Shown here: one piece after another, positions 54,666 through 64,000 of the stretch
Numbering within the stretch: position 1 is the first letter of the stretch
Layout: each line of letters starts with the position of its first letter
Assembly (NCBI GenBank): GCA_949317995.1
Contig: OX439050.1
Location: 19,918,061 to 19,982,060 of the forward strand
DNA: 64,000 bases
Direction of reading: 5' to 3'
DNA from: Acholoe squamosa
Lineage: Eukaryota; Annelida; Polychaeta; Phyllodocida; Polynoidae
Position numbers and translations under genes: made by a program
The notes under the pieces: generated by a model
Seen by the model: the letters and a program-made list of their open reading frames with translations, nothing else
What the model was told of the DNA's origin: nothing
The model's database searches: none

Positions 54666-55638
54666 CCCAGTGAACAAAAAGACGTTTTCTGACGTTTTTC
54701 AACATAATTTGAAAGTTTGGAAACGTTTGTTTTGAATGTTATTCTAACATTAAAACGTTGACTCATTCTGACGTTTTTCAACGTTCATACAAACGTTTTT
54801 TTCTAACATTTTAAAACGTTTTCTAACATAATTTTCAACATTCAAAAACATTAGAGAACATTCTTAAACGTTTCTACTAGCATAACCTCTGGGGTATTTT
54901 GACTTTGTATTGTGTATAGGTACCTATTGCCCAAACTATTGTGCCTGCCAAATTAATGACAGAACATAATCATTTGTTGTGCACATAGAAGTATCTTCTT
55001 ATAGAATTCTCCTGAAGCACATTATACCTGTAATCCCTGAGCAAAAATCTCTGGGACTGGTGCAAGAGGCCATTGTCCTAAGAGGGAATATGTATATTTT
55101 TTGGTAACAAGCAATGGGTGTCTTCATCAGGATTATTTCATTTAATCCAATAGAATATGATAATACCAGTCATATTCTATCAAGCATGACTTGGAATTAA
55201 AGTTTTGATCCAAGGATATATGAAGTAAGCAAAAATATGATAATGTATACATTTAAAGCAACTTTAGATTACAGAACATACAGGGAAAATCTCCCCATCG
55301 ATTGGCCTGCCACCTTGTGGGGAAGATATGTATAACACAAACGTATAAAAATGTTAGAAAACGTTCTATAAACATTTGTTGAATGTTTTATTACGTTTTA
55401 AAATGTTTGGAATGAATGTTCACATTCTAAATTACTGTTGATGTCAACAAACGTTTGTTAAATGTTTGTTTGATGTTATAAAACATTATATATGAACGTT
55501 TGTTTTAAAGCCTTTATGGACATTAGTAAACGTTTGCTGAACATTTCATTTATGTTGGAAAACATCAAAACCTAAGTTCACTTTCTAGCTTTAAAATGAC
55601 GTTCACAAACATTCTCTAAACGTTTGCTGTTCACTGGG
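54666..55638. mobile_element. 973-bp inverted-repeat element rich in AACGTTT
   Basis: The ends are CCCAGTGAACA and its reverse complement. Beneath both ends lie many direct and inverted AAACGTTT / GAACGTTT blocks. The centre (54890-55300) is ordinary AT-rich DNA with no ORF. It resembles the small element in intron 7 (45733), which also begins CCCA and has AACGTTTTT. Confidence 0.75.
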
Positions 55639-55896
55639 CATGCATGGGTGTAGTGACTGGTACAACACTGGTATGGAGCTATGTAAGGGCACCTAGGAAC
55701 CTGCCTATGTTCCAGGTAAAATCCCATCACATCTACTGGTGAAACTAATCAATTGTGGAATGTTTTCTTTGTAGCATGTTACACAAGATGTCACATTTTC
55801 TCTCACATGCTATGCTACACAACATGAGATATCCAGTAACTAATTGATACATTCATGTTTTACAAACTACATGTTCACCCACATTTCACACCATAG

Positions 55897-58011
55897 GTCC
55901 CTGGGGTCCGCCAGTTGTGGGAGCCCCATCGTATTACTCAAACAACCTAGCAGAGAGGTTATTCCATTGGAGGGAGCAATATGGGGAAGTTGTATCCTTC
56001 TACAAACTTGGAAAGTAGGTATTTTGTCATGTTTAAGTATGGTCATCAAAACCTAAACAAAAATGGTTGAATTTTACTGAAATCACATTCTTATATCTTA
56101 CTAAAATAATCTTATATTTTCTTTTTATATGGAGAATTGTATATCAAACACCATGTGGCGCTTCTGGGTTTAAAGGAAGGTGAGCAAGATTATTTACACC
56201 AAACATCAAATATCGAAAATTTGATTTTATGAGCCTTCAGGAACTTTAATTCAGGCAAAATTGATGAAGGGTTACATGAGTGGAGTCTTCAATGCGTACA
56301 TGTTGATATATTTAATTCTGACACATTTGCAAATCTGGAGAAAAAAGGCATGAAACTAACATACTTCCTAACGCCCTCATTTCAAATCCTTAAAACTCTT
56401 GCAGATACATTTGCTACACCATACAATGATCTCTGGAAAAAGAACAAGAAGTTTGCCCTTACTACCTCTAAGACCTATGGTCTTGGTAATGTAAAGTCTG
56501 AGGGGAAAATGCAAGATCAGTTACAGATATTTGAGGAATTCCTTATGAGACAGAATGGAGCTCCAGCTGATGTTTCAGAAGAGCTGCAGCTGCTCTGTGC
56601 AGCAATTGTTAGCTCTGTGGTTCTAGGAACAAGTGAGAATTCTGAACCCATCAAACTGACACATTTGACAACGAACGGGGATAAATCCTTCAATGCAGTT
56701 TTCACAAAATTGGCTTTCTGGAAAAACTTTGTCCACCCAAGACTGGCACATTTCATGACCAGGAAAAGCAGTCAGGGAATGAAAAGGAGTACTCATGATC
56801 TTGGTGGATTTCTCATTGCAAAAATCAACAAGGCTGCAGTGGACTTTGCAGAATGTGAACCTCAGAACATGATAGATGCATATATCAAAGAAAAAGGGAC
56901 CAGCTCAGAAGCAATCTTCCAAATGGCACACTCTATAGCGTCCTTTTTACCTGATGCTATACAGGGGATACCTGATGTTGTTCAATGGTGCCTTCTTCAT
57001 ATGTCACTTGATCCAGAACTTCAGCTGCAGACGCACAAAGAAAATAGAGAGTTTAAGATTTACCTACTTGTAACATGTACGGCAACGTTTAGCCTACCAT
57101 TTCATATCATTCTAGACGTACACGTTGCCGTACAAGTCGTGATCTTAAACTCTCTATTACCACTGTTTGTGGAACAGAGAGAGTCCCATCTCTCTCAGAC
57201 TGAGACAATTCACAATCCATACAAGCATACATACAGAAGACACTCAGAACCATGCTGTCTATTCCCCTCTCCTTTGAGCGGCTGCTCCACCAGGACGTAC
57301 AATTCTATGGATTTATGCTGCCCAAAGGCACCATTATTACTGCTAACAACTAAAGTGTACAGTATGATCTTTCCTCACCCTGACAAGTTCCTGCCTTCCC
57401 GGTTTTTAAACCAAGATGGTACCTTTAACACCAGTCTTGGATCACGGGTCTTGGCTTTTAGCATGGGTAAGACAATCAATCCTTAGATAATTTACATCTT
57501 GACCGATTGAAATTTATTCTATTATTCTGATGATGATTAGACAAAACAACGTTACCCGTAGTTTCATCATTTCCAGTAGATTCTTAAAATGATTATAGTT
57601 TATCACAGGAGCAAAGTCAATTTTAAGAATAAAAACTTAAGTTGTGTTAAAGTCAAGATACTAGCTAGATTTGCATGAACAATAAAGTAACAACAGGATA
57701 TCTGATAGACTTAGGTACATACCATATTTTTCAGGAAGGAAAGTGTTTATGGATAAATCATTAGTGCTTCACATATATGTTTCAACCTCCTTCCAGATTT
57801 CGGATATAATCACACACTCTAATTTTCGAGTACCCCGTAATTGTCCAGGAGAGGCGTTTGCTCGTCATGAGTCTATGCCTTCCTGGCTAGGCTGGGTCCG
57901 AGGTTTAAGTTGACACCTGATCCTGCTGCACTAACTCCAACCACAGAAAAGACCTATGACTCAATCTTCCCAAGACCTCAAAAGTACAAGCTGTGCTTCA
58001 GGCCACGATGA
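55897..58011 (+). pseudogene. Cytochrome P450 (CYP2-like) pseudogene
   Basis: A first exon (55897-56014, acceptor CACCATAG, donor GTAGG) gives the Pro-rich N-terminal region (GPWGPPVVGAPSYYSNNLAE). A large exon from 56405 gives the C-helix (LWKKNKKFALTT), the YGLGN motif and the I-helix region. The usual A-G-x-[D/E]-T-T oxygen-activation motif is absent there (DAIQGIPD). A 108-bp TA-flanked element at 57047-57154 interrupts the exon. After it follow TVCGTERVPSLSD, a TGA at 57201-57203 in place of the usual Arg, a frame change near 57350, and PSRFLNQDG. The last exon starts at 57797 with the heme-binding Cys (NCPGEAF) and ends DSIFPRPQKYKLCF with TGA at 58009, with another shift near 57880. 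It cannot encode a working enzyme. Confidence 0.88.
57047..57154. mobile_element. 108-bp element inserted in the P450 exon
   Basis: The ends GAGAGTTTAAGAT and ATCTTAAACTCTC are perfect reverse complements, and TA flanks both sides, as for Tc1/mariner-type insertions. Removing it with one TA gives continuous P450 sequence across the site, so the ancestral target is clear. Confidence 0.85.
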
Positions 58012-58704
58012 GCCTAGATGGTGCCTAGAGACCAGACAATGCCCAAATAGACCCCAAAGAGATTTGGTTTTGGTGAGCTAAAAGTGAAAGCTGAGGTCAT
58101 CATTTTACTTGGATTGCCAAATGTTAACTCTCTATGACTGCCATGCTATTTGCTGCAGTCCTTGACAGCAGACTAATGAATGTATGTATACATCATGATG
58201 ACCAATGGTCAACATGGATTAGGTTGCTGTGCACAATTTGCAAGATTATAATGAGATTATCCAACCAAATCTGAATATGGTCGATGGGCACCACTTGTGG
58301 TCATTTGACCAATTTGACTTCTGTGCTAGATACATCTTTCAAAATGGAACATATATGTGTTATAATGATGTTTTCTGATCGCCCTGGGTTGGAGCTGCAT
58401 GGGGAACCCTGGTTTTACATATATCTCAGGCATATTATGGGAGTTAGGGGCCTGAAACTATCCCAAAAGACTCGTTTTCCATTGATGATATCTAAATATG
58501 CACATATGAAGAGGAATTGAATAATGAAAATAGGTAGGAGGGCAGATAACTATTTCTCCTGTTGCTCCTGTCCCCATATAAATCCCTTACATTGACTAAA
58601 GAAATATAGTATATTATTCCTTAACATGTGCTGGTATATGCATAATAAAATGGGAGCCTGGGTGCTACACATAGGTGCTCAGATGGATTGATGTATGCAG
58701 GGGT
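58012..58704. other. No recognised gene
   Basis: Non-coding; nothing stands out. Confidence 0.5.
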
Positions 58705-59090
58705 AGGTTTAGAGGGAGATTCATCTCACGCCCTACCTGTACATATGCACATATAACTCTTACGCTTTTTATATTTAACTATCACTCTTATGATCCCTAA
58801 GTACCTATATGATTGAGGAATAACACGTGTGAATGGCATTTTCTTACTACCACCTTGGCCATAGATATACATTGTATAATAGGAGGAAGAATCATCTCAT
58901 GCCCGGGAGATTTGTCTCACGCCCTGTATGGACAGGCATATATAACTACCAGGCCATCATATTTATTAATCCTCTTTATGATGCTTAACTACCTTCATGA
59001 TAAAGGAATAAGATGTACATTCAATGTTGCCTAATGTATAGGGCTGCCTTTGTGAACAAGGGTAGGGCATGAGACGAATCCCCCCCCCCC
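58705..59090 (+). repeat. Tandem duplication of about 190 bp
   Basis: Two diverged copies share the order TTCATCTCACGCCCT, ATATAACT, TATTTA, ACCTATATGAT/ACCTTCATGAT and GGAATAA. The second copy begins near 58905 (TTTGTCTCACGCCCTGTATG). A third partial start is near 59065. Confidence 0.65.
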
Positions 59091-59984
59091 CTTTTACAGT
59101 CAATCTTTGTTGCTGCACTGTGCCTTCAGTTTTCATGTTTAACCTACCCCAATATATATGGATGTTTTTGTCCCATCACTGTAGTATCCACCCATAAAAT
59201 ATTTTGCATATGCTATCATATTTCTTTTTGGGGTCCATCCAGCCCAAATGACGACAAGTGGTGCCTATCGGCCATATGCCTCATCTGTGATAAAAGTATG
59301 CGGATTTGGCAAACAATACAGAATTAATGACATTTCACAATCAGGAGTGATGCCCCTAGTTGCATCAGTTAAGAATGAGGTTTTGGTATTTTGAAATGAT
59401 GGTCTTGTGAAGCTACAGTAAAGGGACCTCTAAGAAATATTGGGAGCTTGCTTTGGATAGAAATTATAGGAAATATACCATTCAAATCAGTATTGGTGTA
59501 TCAACAAACAATGTACCACAGGAATTTAAAAATGTGTGCATTAAATTTGAGAATATATCTTAAATCTTTCTGTTGGACTGGGAATGAAGTGAATCAAGTT
59601 AAACACATGATAGTGCAGCAGTATAATGGACATGATATAAAACAATGATAAACTGCTTCAAGGGAGGATGGTGATATGGGTTAGTTAGTTAAGAGGGTGT
59701 CTTCCAGTGATTACTTCCAAAGGGTATATCAAACTAGGGCAGCTTCCAAACAACATTAAGGTCTCCTCAGCCATGGACTTATCCTGAGTTACCCACATCC
59801 TTTAACTAACCCTTAGCCAAGCTCCTCCTCACTAGGATTCTCATTTCTTCCAATCAAAATTCTTTTTCAGTTATTTTTCAGCAAAATGAATTTTCAACAG
59901 TACTAGGTCGATCGTAGGGAAAAAGTATTGCAGATCGATATCCCACAATGCATTGTGGAAAGACTTTTGATCATTTAACCCTTT

Positions 59985-60165
59985 AAAGGGAAAGACCACC
60001 CTATTTTCATGATGCACTCTTTTGGTAGACTTTATATTGAATAAAAAGATTCAGGCATACTTATGATCATATCTGCTTTTATAAGGGAGAGCAGGGAGCT
60101 TCTTTGATGTCTTCTATGACGTCACAATAGACCAATTGCACCCAAATTAATGCAGCTATTTGTTT
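59985..60165 (+). repeat. Direct repeat, copy 1 (partner at 60556-60720)
   Basis: Shared blocks include AAAGGGAAAGACCACCCT, TTCATGATGC, TCAGGCATACT, CTGCTTTTATAAGG and TATGACGTCACAA. Copies differ by substitutions and small gaps. Confidence 0.7.
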
Positions 60166-60555
60166 GTCAGCCAGGCTACCTTTTATAGACAGAGGATTAA
60201 TTTGGAACCAGTCACTAGGCTACATCCAGCTGCTTTTTCATGTTTCCTGAAGATTTATTGTGGATGTCTGTAGCTACTAAGTCTTATACCTGCTAGCTGT
60301 TGTGTTACTCACTGGCCATTCATTATGATGTATCCAGTCCACATTTTTGATGTAAGAATGATGTTCTGTGATGATGTGTTTTTTTTCCCAACCAATTCCT
60401 AACCTACTTTAAAAGGTATAAATTGACATCATTTTTTAGCTATTAAAGCTAGGTTTTAGCTCCAAACACGTTGTACTAGTACCGGTAATTCGGTGATGAT
60501 GCCAATTCAACCAATCCATAATGTTTAATGGTAAAATGGACATTTTGTTTATTCA

Positions 60556-61093
60556 AAGGGAAAAGACAACCCTCTATTCATGATGCCATATTTTGTTAGT
60601 AATCATGTTGGATCAACATATTCCGGCATACTCATCAGCACACCTGCTTTTATAAGGCCAGGATGCAGGCTATTCTGATGCAGCTTATGACGTCACAAGA
60701 GACCAAGTGCACACCAGTGGTGACTGTAAGGTATGGCCCATGTCTAGATTAATGCTACTTAAAACTGTCTATAAATAGTGCTTGCATATTTGAAATCATT
60801 TATCAGTAGTACTACAGAGCCCCACAGAATTATCTTATTTTTCAACAGGGGGGGTGGGTTTTCGTGGGGATGTGTGGAAATTTTTTTACGCCCCCTCGAC
60901 AGCAGTCAAAATTTTTTGCGCCCCCCCCCCCGCGCGGAGAGTTTTTGCGCTCCTCTTTGATCTATAGTAGCGCGCAGGCTTTTTTGCTAAAAAAGAGGGT
61001 GAATTTTTTTTAGCCCCCCCCTCAAGAGAGGTCAAATTTTATGCCCCCCCCCCTGTTTATAAATCATGAATAGAGGGTTGCCTCTCCCTTAAA
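60556..61093. mobile_element. Composite inverted-repeat element with a GGGAGTGG-like core
   Basis: The left edge AAGGGAAAAGACAACCCTCT followed by ATTCATGATG is mirrored at the right edge by the complement (AATAGAGGGTTGCCTCTCCCTT). The inner part (60846-61060) resembles the interior of the GGGAGTGGTCATT family with G-rich and C-rich arms. Confidence 0.65.
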
Positions 61094-61099
61094 TTGTTA

Positions 61100-61310
61100 G
61101 GGAGTGGTCATTATTTATCAACAGGGGGGTGGTGGGTTTTCGCTCAGATGTGCGAAAAATTTGTTACGCCCCCCCTTGGCAGCAGTCAAAATTGTTTGCG
61201 CCCACCCCCCCCCCCACCGCCTGACAATTTCCGTGCCCCTCTTTAATCTATAGCTGCGCGCTGACTTTTTTGTTAAAAAGAGGGTAAATTTTTTATGCCA
61301 CCCGGGCTTT
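61100..61310. mobile_element. MITE, GGGAGTGGTCATT family, left part only
   Basis: The left end follows TTA (61097-61099). The right end is missing and unrelated sequence starts at about 61300. Confidence 0.7.
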
Positions 61311-62264
61311 GGGGTGACTTTGGCTCAAAAGAGATTAAATAGTCTTCAAGGATGTTTATCAGTTGCATACTGCTAAAAAAATCACAGAAGTAGGAACTAC
61401 TTCATCATACTTTGCAGTACAGATGCCTTAGCAATACACATTTCATCCCACCAGGGTGAAGGGGGGTCAAAATGACCTGAATTTTACATTCTCAGCTGTT
61501 TCCATCTATTTCCATTGACCTCAGTACTATATGGGAGCCCTTTACATGCATCAGAGAAAAACATCCCTTTTCTCTCCCTGAGCTATGCAGCCAATGAATG
61601 TCTACTGACACTTAATAAAATGTCCTTGTATTCCCCATATCTGGTTCATTTTTTCATCCTCACACGGGGTGACTTGAATAATATGCAAATGGGGCTGTTC
61701 AAGTCATTGTACATGGAGTAAAGATGTATTTTGTCAATTTTTTTTCCTTTATAATATTATATTTCTGAGGGTTTTTAGTACATTTTACCCATAATTTTCC
61801 ATGTTTTATAGCACCTAGAGAGGAAATGACACAAGTGGTGTACCTTGGCAATCAGCATGTCAAATGCCTTAGCCCTGTGCCTATTTTTTCTATGGGAAAA
61901 GACCATAACTGCATGTGAATATCAGAAATCAGTAAAATTTGAGGAGAGCACCCAGACTGATACCCACTCTGGGAATCGATTCTCAGTGTACTTTGAGGGT
62001 CCAGAAGGGCATGAAAGTAAGGGAATCTGGATGAGACAATACTGGGGCTGTGAATTGACCACCAAGGTTCCAACCTAGGCCTTTAGGTTGCTAGGCACCA
62101 ATTGATGGGATGTGGCAGCAGGAGACACGTTGTAACTCCGCACTGAAGGGTATTGTACAATGATTATTGGTCTAAAATCTGACAGTGAGTAGGCAAACCA
62201 GGCATAGAATTAATCCTTAGGGTGTAAATCCCGGGTGTAAATTAATCAATTTCAGTGTTATTTA

Positions 62265-62516
62265 GGGAGTGGTCATTTTTTAACAACAGGGGGGGTTGGT
62301 GTAATTCTGTGTGCGCGCGGCGAAAATCTTTCCGTCCCCCACCCTCCGAGGGGTCTGAAATTTTTCCGTCCCCCCTTTTATTCTATAGTCGCGTGTGGGC
62401 TTTTTCTCTCAAAAGGGGCAAACATATTTTTGTCCCCCCCCTTAGAAGGGTCTGAAATTTGTTTGTCCCCCCCCCAAACCCACCCCCCCCCCTGTTGTTA
62501 AAAAATGACCACTCCC
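62265..62516. mobile_element. MITE, GGGAGTGGTCATT family, complete 252-bp copy
   Basis: Both ends are present and TTA is duplicated (62262-62264, 62517-62519). The arms are G-rich and C-rich. Confidence 0.85.
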
Positions 62517-63340
62517 TTAGGTTGATATTTTATGTTGAGGGGGGGGACTTGGGAGTCAGGTATTTAGATAGAAACCACAACACAGGTCTGGGATCTGGAC
62601 TGGTCCGACATATTGTATTCAGTGTGAGGTCAAGGACAAACAACTCTTTGCAGTATACTGATGGTGCTGGCTTCTGATTGGTCAATATTACCAGGAATAG
62701 AAATAATCATTTGACATATTATAACAGGGGGGGCTCTAGAGTAATGGACCCTTTTATTGGCACCTTAAGGGTAAATCCTCAAGCAGATGTTAGGTTTTAG
62801 ATATATGAAATCTAATAGATGCCAAACACTGAGAGTGGTACTTTTCGGAATTTTTCCACTCTGTGGCCTTGAGATATCATAACTGTTCAGTCAGCATTTG
62901 TTATTTTTTCTGACCTATTATCAGCACCTGTCTCCTATTATCAGCACATTGACCTACATTCCTTTAGATTTGGCTCATTACGGTAATAAAATAGTAGGCT
63001 ATTGTTTATGTTTTCCAGTGTACTGATAAGCCTACAAAATATATGTGTAATTTCACAATCTCACATGATTTTTATTGACTAATCACACTGTATTAACTAA
63101 AACACATGACTTCAAAAATAGACATGATTAAAATCAATGTGTGCTGGATGCAATCAATTAGCCTTTTACCTTTGGTACACTCTCCTAGGACTTTGTAACA
63201 TTGGTTTAGGACCTCAGATTGATCAAAACTGCTGATAATAGGGCCCTGCCGACAATAGGAGCCTCTACTCTATTTATTTACAGAATTTATTGAAATCATT
63301 CACCGCAAAACTCACAAATCTGGGTATGTCCGCACTCTAA

Positions 63341-63545
63341 GGGAGCGTTCATTATTTATGGCAGGGGGGGTGAGCATTACGAGGGGGGGGCATCTCATTT
63401 TTAGACATTTGCAAGGGGGAGGCACTTTATTTTAGGGTATTTCTGTGGGGGAGGCACTTCATTTTTGGATATTCATGTAGGGGGGGGGAGCTTCATTTTA
63501 GGACATTCATGCCAGGGGATATTTTATTCTAGGGCACTGGTATTT
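63341..63545. repeat. Diverged left end of the GGGAGTGG family with GGGGGGCACTT units
   Basis: It starts GGGAGCGTTCATTATTTAT after TAA, and is followed by four units of about 45 bases of the form GGGGGAGGCACTTCATTTTAGG. No right end seen. Confidence 0.6.
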
Positions 63546-64000
63546 GTCATATGCCAGATTTTTTTCCTATTTTCAAGCAAAATCGGCTTCTAAATCATTT
63601 TCTCCCAAAGTCTCCCCCGGCTTATGACCAAGTTTTATTGCTATAAATTATAGAGTTTTTCTAAACCTCTTGAAATTTCAACCCGAAATCAGCTCATGAT
63701 ATTTTCCCAAACTCTAGCCCTGGCTTATGACTAAGGTCGGCTTATGAACAGGGTTTCACAGTAATTCCTTGTCTAAAAGAGGGGATGTGCACTTATTAGG
63801 GTATGTGCGCTAATAACATTGAAAGCGGTGTATAGACTTTATTAGGTAATCGGAACATTATCAGGCATCAGGTGCAACTTATAGCATTCTCCCAAATTCA
63901 GAATATCTACTGTAAATGTAGATATTTTCGTGTGTATGAATTTTCGCGGAAAAAGTTAAAAAGACATTTTTGTGTGTACCTAAATTTGCAGATTTTTAAT
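63546..64000. other. No recognised gene
   Basis: Non-coding, AT-rich. A short inverted pair (GTAAATGTAGATATTTTCGT area) is weak. Confidence 0.4.

Noticed and set aside
56105-56175. Possible extra P450 exon with LYIKHHVALLGLKE
   Set aside because: Similarity to the P450 region after the first beta strands is too weak, and the acceptor is unclear.

Overview
This looks like animal nuclear DNA. It has spliced protein-coding genes with GT/AG introns, an AATAAA polyadenylation signal, a cytosolic-type tRNA, and very dense nested transposable elements. The mix (Ty3/gypsy, DIRS-like, Polinton/Maverick, LINE and many short inverted-repeat elements) suits a marine invertebrate such as a lancelet, but I cannot fix the species from sequence alone.

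Layout. (1) 1-20007 is nested retroelements. A decayed Ty3/gypsy element A on the + strand (pol 86-3668, then LTR/leader, then gag 11234-13285) is interrupted by element B (4599-11196). B has two 674-bp LTRs, a 4-bp ATAC target duplication and almost no coding capacity. A's gag runs into element C, a gypsy relative of B on the - strand (13285 to about 18854). A DIRS-like reverse transcriptase fragment follows (18966-20007). (2) 21556-21749 is one exon of an SLC22-like transporter (-). (3) 22476-32672 is a 10.2-kb Polinton/Maverick with terminal inverted repeats and a 6-bp near-perfect target duplication. Its - strand holds packaging ATPase, a small basic protein, a conserved Polinton protein, integrase, minor capsid, a core-like protein, an internally deleted major capsid gene and a truncated adenovirus-type protease. 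Its + strand holds unrecognised acidic, triplicated cargo. No DNA polymerase B is visible. (4) 32673-41374 is non-coding, with at least six inverted-repeat elements and a GGGCA-rich minisatellite inside a 2.3-kb element. (5) 41375-47755 is an intact ten-exon alkaline phosphatase gene (568 codons), with small elements in its introns. (6) 48705-50300 is a 1.6-kb element with 61-bp terminal inverted repeats and a 9-bp target duplication, packed with about 45 copies of a self-complementary AGTCC-GGACT motif. (7) 50900-50970 is tRNA-Ala(TGC), and 51121-53650 is a LINE whose ORF1 carries a NADAR (YbiA-like) domain. (8) 55897-58011 is a cytochrome P450 (CYP2-like) pseudogene split by a 108-bp TA-flanked element. 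(9) 58012-64000 is repeats only.

The functional host content is small: the alkaline phosphatase gene, probably the tRNA, and possibly the SLC22 exon. Everything else recognisable is mobile DNA at different stages of decay. The most unusual signals are the palindrome-array element, the NADAR domain inside a LINE ORF1, and the reduced Polinton with unknown + strand cargo.
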